A DNA stretch of 14,107 nucleotides, from assembly GCA_937998635.1 (NCBI GenBank), contig CALLDA010000220.1, positions 1-14,107 on the forward strand. The letters run 5' to 3'. The translations under genes and the position numbers were made by a program. Of this stretch, positions 7,845 through 14,107 are shown piece by piece. Each line of letters begins with the position of its first letter. Within the stretch, counting starts at the first letter, position 1. The notes below the pieces were generated by a model. It did no database searches, was not told where the DNA came from, and saw nothing but the letters and a program-made list of their open reading frames with translations. The stretch is from an uncultured Pseudomonadales bacterium (GTDB taxonomy: Bacteria; Pseudomonadota; Gammaproteobacteria; Pseudomonadales; Porticoccaceae).

Positions 7845-7976
7845 ATGGTAGCTTACTCCGAACGAAATTTAATTTTTTTTCTGTTCTTCGGACAGGCAAG
7901 TTTATACCATACAAATCTCGACCGCGACAACACCACTGACGACTTATCGTGCCAACCTTTAAACCCGAAAAAATAA
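7845..7976 (+). CDS. Candidate small ORF (43 aa) upstream of the receiver-cyclase
   Basis: An ATG at 7845 opens 43 codons ending at TAA 7974-7976. AGGAGGT lies at 7827-7833, 11 bases before the ATG, which is slightly long; a TTG one codon upstream would be at 8. The peptide begins MVAYSERNLIFFLFFGQASL, with a short hydrophobic core, then turns polar (NLDRDNTTDDL). The ORF ends 21 bases before the cyclase start, so it could be a leader peptide or small membrane protein cotranscribed with the cyclase. I recognise no family. The sequence is AT-rich and the frame is short, so a chance ORF is quite possible; the good Shine-Dalgarno is the main support. Confidence 0.3.
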   Translation: MVAYSERNLIFFLFFGQASLYHTNLDRDNTTDDLSCQPLNPKK

Positions 7977-7997
7977 GCCAAACAGGGTACTTTCTCT

Positions 7998-9131
7998 ATG
8001 AGCCAGACGGTAGATGAATCAGTCGCAATCTCTGAGCAGCAGTTTGTCATTCTCGTTGTTGACGACAATGAATTCAATCGCGACCTGTTATCCCGACGGC
8101 TGATTAAAAGCGGGTTTGCCGTGTCGCTGGTCGAGGACGGTTTTAGCGCGCTTGACTGGCTGGCAAATCATCCCTGCGATCTTGTCCTGCTGGACATTAT
8201 GATGCCTGGCATGAGCGGCATAGAGGTGCTCGAAAAAGTGCGTGAAATCCGAGATGGCACCGAGTTACCCATCATCATGGCGACCGCCAAAGACGGTAGC
8301 GATGATATCGTTGGCGCCCTGAAACTCGGCGCAAATGATTACGTCACCAAACCCATCGACTTCCCGGTGGTGCTGGCCAGGGTGAATACTCAACTGGGCC
8401 TGAAGAGGGCCAACGATAAAATCAGATCCCTTGTCGCCGACGTCGAAAAACGCAATGACTTCATCCGCAATGTTTTTGGCCGTTATCTTACGGACGAAGT
8501 GGCGGAAACTTTACTCGATTCGCCAGAAGGTTTGAATTTTGGTGGTGAGCGACGGGCAATCACTATCCTGATGGCGGATATCCGGGGCTTCACCAGTCTT
8601 TCCTCCCGTCTTGATCCGGAAGATGTACTCACCCTGGTCAATAATTTTCTGGCCGGCATGACAGAAGTGATTATTGGCTATGGGGGCACCATTGACGAAT
8701 TTATTGGCGATGCCATCCTGGTCTTGTTCGGTGCACCGCGAGCCATGGAAAACCACGCGGAAAGGGCGGTTGCCTGTGCTATCGAAATGCAAAGCGCTAT
8801 GGCGAGTGTTAATGAACTCAATGTTCAAGCGGGACTCCCCAGCGTAGAAACTGGCATTGGCATTAACACTGGGGAAGTGGTGATCGGGAATATTGGCTCG
8901 GAAACCCGGTCAAAATACGGCGTGGTCGGGCATCATGTTAATTTCACTAGTCGCATTGAATCCTACGCTCAGGGTGGTCAGATACTGGTCTCTGAACGTA
9001 CGCAGCAAAGTTGTAAGGGCATATTGGAATACAATTTGGCGATGACAGTTGAGCCAAAAGGTATTGATGGTGAGGTAAATCTCTTTGAAGTGCTAGCCAT
9101 AAGAGGGGATTACAATCTTTCTCACGGATAG
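7998..9131 (+). CDS. Response regulator with class III nucleotide cyclase output (probable guanylate cyclase)
   Basis: The 377-residue protein has an N-terminal receiver (about 16-135) with acidic residues D22-D23, phosphoacceptor D66 (LLDIMMPG), switch T96 and K118. A short helical connector holds NDFIRNVFGRYLTDEV (153-168), the signature that joins signalling domains to these cyclases. The class III cyclase domain (about 183-345) has metal-binding D194 (MADIRGF) and D238 (FIGDAI), plus the transition-state residues N315 and R319 (VNFTSR), so it should be active as a dimer. The purine-contact positions hold E234 (IDEFIGD, where adenylate cyclases have Lys) and G308 (KYGVVG, where they have Asp or Thr). 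This resembles bacterial guanylate cyclases such as Cya2 of Synechocystis and suggests GTP as substrate. AGGG about 10 bases upstream supports the ATG. It is divergent from the kinase that probably controls it. Confidence 0.93.
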   Translation: MSQTVDESVAISEQQFVILVVDDNEFNRDLLSRRLIKSGFAVSLVEDGFSALDWLANHPCDLVLLDIMMPGMSGIEVLEKVREIRDGTELPIIMATAKDGSDDIVGALKLGANDYVTKPIDFPVVLARVNTQLGLKRANDKIRSLVADVEKRNDFIRNVFGRYLTDEVAETLLDSPEGLNFGGERRAITILMADIRGFTSLSSRLDPEDVLTLVNNFLAGMTEVIIGYGGTIDEFIGDAILVLFGAPRAMENHAERAVACAIEMQSAMASVNELNVQAGLPSVETGIGINTGEVVIGNIGSETRSKYGVVGHHVNFTSRIESYAQGGQILVSERTQQSCKGILEYNLAMTVEPKGIDGEVNLFEVLAIRGDYNLSHG

Positions 9132-9469
9132 TTTAGCGGCAATCATTTTTGCACAATGACCGTTCTGTGAGACGAAATACAGACGGTAACTGTTTTCATT
9201 GGCAAACTGGAAAGTACAGGGACTAAGGAAGATCGAGGTGTCCTGGCTGCCGCTTCAGGCTGGGCACAATTGACTATTTCCGTATCTGGCGATGCCGAGT
9301 CGCCGTACACGGTGACTGGTGAGAGTGTATCAGTACGGATTATGCTCAGCGAATACGGTGGGTGTTGTTAGGCGGAGCTTTCATCGTTTCACTAAACTGG
9401 CGGGTTAAGGAACTAATTTAATGAGCGCTATAACTCAATCGCACGAGTGAATTAAGGGGACTAAGAGCT
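9132..9469. other. Intergenic stretch with a possible decayed reading frame
   Basis: No intact gene was found in these 338 bases. The plus-strand frame from 9171 to the TAG at 9369-9371 is open for 66 codons with protein-like content (for example LAAASGWAQLTISVSGDAES) but has no ATG, GTG or TTG near its beginning. In the same frame an ATG at 9156 is followed by four codons and a TGA at 9168-9170. This may be the remnant of a small gene or chance. I see no convincing terminator for the cyclase gene. Ahead of nrtS lies a nine-codon mini-ORF. Confidence 0.35.
9421..9450 (+). CDS. Possible nine-codon leader ORF upstream of nrtS
   Basis: ATG at 9421 encodes MSAITQSHE and stops at TGA 9448-9450, 19 bases before the TTG start of nrtS. 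AAGGA (9407-9411) lies 9 bases before the ATG, which is good ribosome-binding spacing. It might act as a translated leader, but an ORF this short arises easily by chance. Confidence 0.2.
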   Translation: MSAITQSHE

Positions 9470-9721
9470 TTGAAGCAATCCTGGTACACCATCGCGCTGG
9501 AACCTGGTATTCAGAAACGTTCATGGATTGTCGCTATTGTGGTTGGTTCGATCCTTAATATCATTAATCAGGGTGATGCGCTTTTTAATGGCAATGCTAT
9601 TGTTATATGGAAACTCGCACTGACTTTCTGCGTGCCTTATTGCGTTGCGACCTATGGTGCGGTGTCCGCTCGCCAGGCAGTATTGAAAAATCAATTTGAA
9701 AGCGATGACCCTGGCGTGTAA
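9470..9721 (+). CDS. nrtS: NrtS-like small nitrate/nitrite transporter
   Basis: This 83-residue protein has two hydrophobic helices, about 19-36 (IVAIVVGSILNIINQGDALF) and about 45-64 (WKLALTFCVPYCVATYGAVSA). The pattern GSILNIINQGD, then KL.LTF.VPY.V.TYGAVSAR, is that of the NrtS family, which transports nitrate and nitrite across the inner membrane. These proteins are very small, and some organisms encode two adjacent subunits; only one copy is present here. The start must be TTG at 9470: the frame is open back to 9434 without an ATG, and AAGGGG lies 10 bases upstream. No nitrate-assimilation gene is next to it in the window. The flavin monooxygenase begins 66 bases downstream on the same strand. 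Confidence 0.85.
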   Translation: MKQSWYTIALEPGIQKRSWIVAIVVGSILNIINQGDALFNGNAIVIWKLALTFCVPYCVATYGAVSARQAVLKNQFESDDPGV

Positions 9722-9787
9722 GTCTACTTGCAGATTAATAAACCTGTGGGTGCCTAAAAGAATAAATTTTATTGAGGGGGAAGCTAA

Positions 9788-11044
9788 GTGAAATTTTCTA
9801 CATTCTACGAGATGCAATCACCCAAACCCTGGGAGGACGGTGCCGAGGCGCGCATACTGAAAGAAGCCCTGGAGCAGGTCGAGCTGGCGGATCGCCTGGG
9901 TTTTCATTATGCCTGGGAGGTCGAGCACCATTTTCTCGAAGAATATTCCCACTCTTCCGCCCCTGAAGTTTTTCTGGCTGCCGCCAGCCGTAATACCAAA
10001 AATATTCGCCTTGGCCACGGCGTGGTGCTGACACACCCTAAGTACAACCATCCCGCGCGGGTTGCTGAACGTTTGGCGACACTCGACATCCTTTCCGATG
10101 GTCGCGTCGAGTGGGGCACGGGGGAGTCTTCGTCCAATGTTGAGCTGGGCGGCTTTGAAATTGATCCTGATACCAAACGCGATGCCTGGCAGGAGGTGGT
10201 CGAACAGACCGCCAATATGATGGCCATGACACCGTATCCGGGTTTTAGTGGTGACTTCTTCTCCATGCCCTGTCGAAATGTGGTGCCTAAGCCAGAGCAG
10301 CGACCCCATCCACCGATATGGGTGGCCTGTTCCAGACGATCGACCATTCAACTGGCGGCTCGCAATGGTATTGGCGCACTAGTGTTTGGTTTTATCGACC
10401 CGGACGACGCCAAACATTGGGTCGATGAGTATTACAGCATTATCAAAAGCTCCGAGTGTGTGCCGATCGGACATACCGTCAACGCCAATATCACTATGAT
10501 TGTCGGCTTTGCCATTGATGACGACCGGGACAAAGCCGCTCAAAAAGGTCAGGAAGGTTACGAGTTTTTCAGCCGGGCCGGTGCGCATTACTACGTTAAA
10601 GGCCCCCACCAGCCGTCCAGGGCTAACTTATGGGAAAACTTCCAGGCGACCCGCGATAAGTGGCGACTGCCGGTTTCTCCCGGTATCGGCACACCGGAGG
10701 ATGTGCGCGGCACCATGCGTAAATACCAGGCATCCGGGCTCGATCAAATCGGCTTCGTGCAGCAGTGTGGCATGAATCGACATGAGGATATCTGCGAATC
10801 CCTGGAGCGTTTCTCGGTCGAGGTGATGCCTGAATTTGTCGAACATGAAGAGCAAAGAGAGGCGCGCAAAGCCGAGGAATTAGCGCCCTATATCGAGCAG
10901 GCTATGGCACGAAAACAATGGATGGCGCCGATTGCAGAGAACGATATCCCACTGATTGATACTCGCTCCAGCGATATTATTGCTTCCGTAGAGGAGGGTG
11001 GCTTAGCGTCGCTAGCGGTGCCGGGTCGTAAGCCAAATGCTTGA
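9788..11044 (+). CDS. LLM class flavin-dependent oxidoreductase (luciferase-like monooxygenase)
   Basis: This is a 418-residue member of the bacterial luciferase-like (alpha/beta barrel, FMN/F420-type) family. The LuxA-like strand WEVEHHFLEEYSHSSAPE (43-60) carries the EHHF motif. It is followed by RLGHGVVLTHPKYNHPARVAER (74-95, split here as the substrate/flavin loop), then LDILSDGRVEWGTGES (99-114) and PPIWVACSRRSTIQLAARNG (175-194). Family members oxidise small organic substrates with O2 and reduced flavin supplied by a separate reductase; no reductase gene is visible nearby. The C-terminal ~70 residues (from about 345) are charged and extend beyond the usual 340-370 residue core. The start is GTG, supported by GAGGGGG seven bases upstream. 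It is co-oriented with nrtS, 66 bases away, and may share its transcript. The substrate cannot be predicted. Confidence 0.92.
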   Translation: MKFSTFYEMQSPKPWEDGAEARILKEALEQVELADRLGFHYAWEVEHHFLEEYSHSSAPEVFLAAASRNTKNIRLGHGVVLTHPKYNHPARVAERLATLDILSDGRVEWGTGESSSNVELGGFEIDPDTKRDAWQEVVEQTANMMAMTPYPGFSGDFFSMPCRNVVPKPEQRPHPPIWVACSRRSTIQLAARNGIGALVFGFIDPDDAKHWVDEYYSIIKSSECVPIGHTVNANITMIVGFAIDDDRDKAAQKGQEGYEFFSRAGAHYYVKGPHQPSRANLWENFQATRDKWRLPVSPGIGTPEDVRGTMRKYQASGLDQIGFVQQCGMNRHEDICESLERFSVEVMPEFVEHEEQREARKAEELAPYIEQAMARKQWMAPIAENDIPLIDTRSSDIIASVEEGGLASLAVPGRKPNA

Positions 11045-11104
11045 CAGGGTTGATAATTGAAGAGGTCGATCATCGGTGGGGCCAACTGCTCGGCAGGTAG
11101 ACCG

Positions 11105-13219
11105 CTAGATTGATGCCTGAACACACCTTAGAACCCCATAGTCATATTGCTGGTCTAAAGCTTCATAAACAGGCTTGAGACGACCCTTCTCTTCGTCTTC
11201 CATGGATTCAATGATTAAAACAATTTCCTGATATTGCTCTTGATCTAAATCCAGAACATCTAGCGCGTCCAGCAAACCTATTTCTATGGCATCGGCCAGG
11301 TGGGTGTATACCGTGCTGGTTTTCGCATCGCGCTGTTGGGCAATCTGTTCAATGGGCAGGCCTTGTTGATAGAGGATAAGGGTTTCATTCACCGTGGCGC
11401 TCAGTCTGTTGTTGAGGAGTTCGGGCAGGGGGTGCAGTGCAATCTCTGCCAGAAAACGTGGCCCGTAACGCTCAAGTTTTTGCGCTCCAATGCCAGAAAT
11501 AGCGCTCATATCGCTCTTGCTTGCTGGCCTGCGTTTGATCATCTCCTGCAAGGTGGCATCGTGAAATATCACGTAGGGCGGCACGCCAAACTCCCCGGCG
11601 AGTTCGCTCCGTAAAGATCGTAGGGCATCCCATAGAGGTTGATCCTGGGGGCGAACGGGGCTTTTATCTTTATTGCTACCGGCGACTTTTTCTTCTTTGG
11701 CGGGTTTTCTCAGGTCGAGCCCTTCTTCACCTCTTAACAAAGGGCGGCACTTTTCGGTGAGCCTTAAAGCGCCATAGGCTTCGCTATCGATATCCAGGAA
11801 ACCCAGAGCGATAAGCTGGCGGAAGATGGCCCGCCATGCGGTAACAGAAAACTCTCTACCGACGCCAAAGGTGCTGACCTGATCATGGCGATTGTCCTGA
11901 ATTCTGTCGTTGCTTTTGCCGAGTAGTACATCGATCAGATAATTGACACCGAAGCGTTGATTGGTTCGGTAAACACAGGATAACGCTTTCTGAGCAGCCA
12001 CGGTGGCATCCCACTTTTCGGGTGGCTTGAGGCAGTTATCGCAATTGCCGCAAACTGTTGTGCTGTCCTCTTCAAAATAGGCCAGGAGAGCATGGCGGCG
12101 GCAGCTGATGAGCTCGCAGAGGCCGAGCATCGCTTCCAGCTTTTGATGTTCTACTCGTTTGTGGGTCTCGCTGGCTGCGGAGTCCTGGGTGAATTGCCGA
12201 AGTGTAATTACGTCTTGCAGGCCATAGGCCATCCAGGCGCTGGCTGGTTCGCCGTCGCGTCCAGCTCGACCGGTCTCCTGATAATAGGCCTCGATACTTT
12301 TTGGCAAACTCAGGTGGGCGACAAAGCGCACATCGGGTTTGTCAATACCCATGCCAAAGGCGATAGTGGCGACGATAATGACGCCTTCTTCGCGGAGAAA
12401 CCGCTGCTGGTTTTTCTGGCGTAGCTGGGCGGATAGCCCAGCGTGGTAGGGCAGGGCGATTCGACCTCGCTCACTCAGCCACTCGGCGGTGGCTTCGACT
12501 TTTTTGCGAGACAGGCAATAGACAATACCTGCGTCCTGAGAGTGATTGTCTTCGATAAATCGCCACAGCCGTTGCCGGGGATTATTGCCCTCCGATATGG
12601 CGTACTGGATATTAGGGCGATCAAAACTGTTGATAAAGACCTGAGCATCTTCCAGCTTTAGCTGGGCAATGATTTCATCACGGGTACGTTGGTCGGCAGT
12701 GGCAGTCAGGGCGATACGTGGCACGTTCGGGTAACGGTCGTGGAGAATTTTCAGTTGTTGGTATTCAACACGGAAATCATGACCCCACTGAGAGACGCAG
12801 TGGGCTTCGTCGATTGCAAATAGCGACAGCTGACACTGATCCAGCAGGGCGAGCATGCGCTCACCCAATAAGCGCTCCGGCGCCACATAGAGTAGATCCA
12901 GTTCGTTATTAACCAGTTGTTGCTCAACGTTCATAGCTGCGGACGCATCCAGACTGGAATTCAGAAAGGCGGCTTTGATCCCCAGTTGCTGAAGGGCATC
13001 GACCTGGTCCTGCATGAGAGCGATGAGAGGCGAAACCACGATTGCGACGCCCTCCAGAACCAGAGCCGGTATCTGGAAACATAAGGACTTGCCGCCACCT
13101 GTGGGCATTAATACAAAGGCATCTTTGCCATCAAGCAAGGTTTGAATGACGCTTTCCTGAGAGTGACGAAAGACATCGTAGCCGAAGGTGGATTGCAGAA
13201 ATGCATGAGCACGATACAT
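11105..13219 (-). CDS. recQ: ATP-dependent DNA helicase RecQ, with extra C-terminal HTH domain
   Basis: RecQ is a 3'-5' DNA helicase of the RecF recombination and fork-repair pathway. Motifs visible in order are motif 0 (FGYDVFRHSQESVI, 12-25), Walker A MPTGGGKS (38-45), DEAH (137-140) running into the aromatic-rich loop HCVSQWGHDFR (140-150), LTATA (171-175), and motif VI QETGRAGRDG (314-323) with Arg318 and Arg321. The zinc-binding cysteines are C373, C390, C393 and C396, followed by an RQC winged helix (about 405-500) and an HRDC domain (about 525-600). E. coli RecQ ends near residue 609; this protein has 704. The added part contains a helix-turn-helix (LPIEQIAQQRDAKTSTVYTH, 621-640) of the type fused to some RecQ proteins (HTH_40). 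It converges on the monooxygenase gene. The ATG at 13219 has only a weak ribosome-binding site. Confidence 0.96.
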   Translation of the reverse strand: MYRAHAFLQSTFGYDVFRHSQESVIQTLLDGKDAFVLMPTGGGKSLCFQIPALVLEGVAIVVSPLIALMQDQVDALQQLGIKAAFLNSSLDASAAMNVEQQLVNNELDLLYVAPERLLGERMLALLDQCQLSLFAIDEAHCVSQWGHDFRVEYQQLKILHDRYPNVPRIALTATADQRTRDEIIAQLKLEDAQVFINSFDRPNIQYAISEGNNPRQRLWRFIEDNHSQDAGIVYCLSRKKVEATAEWLSERGRIALPYHAGLSAQLRQKNQQRFLREEGVIIVATIAFGMGIDKPDVRFVAHLSLPKSIEAYYQETGRAGRDGEPASAWMAYGLQDVITLRQFTQDSAASETHKRVEHQKLEAMLGLCELISCRRHALLAYFEEDSTTVCGNCDNCLKPPEKWDATVAAQKALSCVYRTNQRFGVNYLIDVLLGKSNDRIQDNRHDQVSTFGVGREFSVTAWRAIFRQLIALGFLDIDSEAYGALRLTEKCRPLLRGEEGLDLRKPAKEEKVAGSNKDKSPVRPQDQPLWDALRSLRSELAGEFGVPPYVIFHDATLQEMIKRRPASKSDMSAISGIGAQKLERYGPRFLAEIALHPLPELLNNRLSATVNETLILYQQGLPIEQIAQQRDAKTSTVYTHLADAIEIGLLDALDVLDLDQEQYQEIVLIIESMEDEEKGRLKPVYEALDQQYDYGVLRCVQASI

Positions 13220-13391
13220 TTATGATGGTCGTCCGTGAGGTATGGAAGCTGGCTGTCGGCGACAACCGGCTAGTGAAACTGGTCGGCAATTTTAGAGATA
13301 GGAAGGGGGCCTTAGCAAGTAGATGCCTAGCTAATGATTTACCCCTAAATATGACTGTTGCCATGGTGCCGGGTATAATTTTATCCCAGCG

Positions 13392-14107
13392 CTAGATGAC
13401 TATTCTTGTTGACTCGCTTTCCCCCGGTTCTTTTTCCACTATCGGCGGCCATTGAAAAGCCTGGCTGATGATATCGTGATCCCTTGATTCCAGGTGAACG
13501 TCGAAACCCCAGAGGTGATGGATATGTTTTAGTACATCTGTGGTTGAGCTTGGCTCGATAGGCCGGTGTTCGTGGACATAGTGACGCAACATTAACGAGC
13601 GATCGCCATTGAGATTTGCATTAACCACCTGGATATTGGGCTCGTTGTTGCCGATGTTGTACATACCGGCAAGGGCCTCTCTTATCACCTGGTAACCGCT
13701 GTCGTTGTGGATCGCAGCGACTTCAAGATAGTCCTGTCGGTCACTGTCAATGACGGCGAAGAGTTTCAAATCGCGTATTACTTTTGGTGAGAGAAACTGC
13801 AGAATAAAACTCTCATCCTTAAAGTTTTCCATTGCGAAATGCAGGGTTTTCAGCCAGGGACTACCGGCGATATCGGGGAACCAGTGTTTATCCTCATCGC
13901 TGGGCGCTTCACAAATTCGGCGGATGTCCTGCATCATGGCAAAGCCAAGGGCGTAGGGGTTAATACCGTTAAAGCCCGGCTGATCATAGGGGGGCTGGTA
14001 GACTACATTGGTGTGGGACTGGAGAAACTCCAGCATAAAACCCTCAGTCACCAGGCCCTGATGAAAGAGGTCATAGAGCAGATGGTAATGCCAGAAACAG
14101 GCCCAGC
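13392..14107 (-). CDS. SpoVR (YcgB) family protein, partial
   Basis: The last 237 residues of a SpoVR family protein are visible; the N-terminal half lies beyond the right edge. The frame continues upstream of the internal GTG at 14051 as WHYHLLYDLFHQGLVTEGFM, so no true start is in the window. Family signatures include LEFLQSHTNVVYQPP, NGINPYALGFAMM and DIRRICEAP. Typical members have about 500 residues. The name comes from a Bacillus sporulation gene, but in gammaproteobacteria (E. coli YcgB) it belongs to a stress-related trio with YeaG kinase and YeaH; those genes would lie outside the window if present. The biochemical role is unknown. It ends at TAG 13392, leaving 172 bases before recQ. 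Confidence 0.95.
   Translation of the reverse strand, partial: WACFWHYHLLYDLFHQGLVTEGFMLEFLQSHTNVVYQPPYDQPGFNGINPYALGFAMMQDIRRICEAPSDEDKHWFPDIAGSPWLKTLHFAMENFKDESFILQFLSPKVIRDLKLFAVIDSDRQDYLEVAAIHNDSGYQVIREALAGMYNIGNNEPNIQVVNANLNGDRSLMLRHYVHEHRPIEPSSTTDVLKHIHHLWGFDVHLESRDHDIISQAFQWPPIVEKEPGESESTRIVI

Larger units (their letters stand above)
7688..7997. other. Divergent intergenic region between kinase and receiver-cyclase genes
   Basis: This 310-base gap must hold the promoters for the leftward kinase gene and the rightward cyclase gene. It contains a possible 5-bp hairpin (CCAGC at 7748-7752 with GCTGG at 7769-7773), a stronger nested inverted repeat (7783-7818), an AGGAGGT sequence (7827-7833) and a 43-codon candidate ORF (7845-7976). 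It also has a T-rich stretch at 7868-7880. I could not place convincing -35/-10 boxes on either strand. Confidence 0.6.

Noticed and set aside
7853..8077. 74-codon minus-strand ORF in the divergent region
   Set aside because: It runs antisense into the conserved receiver domain of the cyclase and has no family features.
9168..9170. Selenocysteine TGA
   Set aside because: No selenoprotein family match and no evident SECIS hairpin directly downstream.
9818..10351. 177-codon minus-strand ORF opposite the monooxygenase
   Set aside because: It is antisense to a gene with conserved LLM motifs and shows no recognisable domain.
11045..11104. Bidirectional terminator between the monooxygenase and recQ
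   Set aside because: Only a 4-bp stem (CTGC-TCG-GCAG) without a T-run is visible in the 60-base gap.
13131..13364. 77-codon minus-strand ORF covering the recQ start
   Set aside because: It overlaps the conserved RecQ N-terminus in another frame and is Ser/Leu-rich without family features.

Overview
The window looks like a chromosomal segment of a gammaproteobacterium, probably a marine or environmental one. This rests on protein character (RecQ, SpoVR/YcgB family, NrtS-type nitrate transporter), moderate GC and Shine-Dalgarno-led genes; it is an inference, since no rRNA or other phylogenetic marker is present. There is no tRNA, rRNA, CRISPR array, insertion sequence or phage gene.

Region 1 (1-4829, minus strand) is a tight operon for a DevBCA-type ABC exporter: a membrane-fusion protein (devB-like), a permease (devC-like) and an ATPase (devA-like) that carries an unusual C-terminal GAF domain. 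The last gene is a patatin-like phospholipase of the NTE type with an N-terminal cyclic-nucleotide-binding domain; it starts with a TTG that overlaps the ATPase stop codon and runs off the left edge.

Region 2 (4979-9131) is a signalling module. On the minus strand, upstream of the exporter and pointing towards it, lie a membrane-bound hybrid-type histidine kinase and a stand-alone receiver protein. The kinase's own receiver domain is broken by an in-frame stop and a frameshift. A 310-base gap separates the kinase from a divergent plus-strand gene for a receiver domain fused to a class III nucleotide cyclase. The purine-contact residues of that cyclase (Glu and Gly instead of Lys and Asp/Thr) point to cGMP rather than cAMP. 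The gap holds a nested inverted repeat, a strong Shine-Dalgarno sequence and a candidate 43-codon ORF.

Region 3 (9470-11044, plus strand) holds nrtS, a single-copy small nitrate/nitrite transporter, and a luciferase-like flavin monooxygenase. Region 4 (11105-14107, minus strand) holds a long RecQ helicase with an extra C-terminal helix-turn-helix domain, and the C-terminal part of a SpoVR family protein.

The most interesting reading is that regions 1 and 2 form one circuit. The kinase would phosphorylate the two intact receivers, one of which controls a probable guanylate cyclase. Two candidate cyclic-nucleotide sensors, the GAF domain on the exporter ATPase and the cNMP-binding domain on the lipase, would then couple the second messenger to lipid hydrolysis and export. 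Domain content and gene order are visible in the sequence; the circuit itself is inferred.
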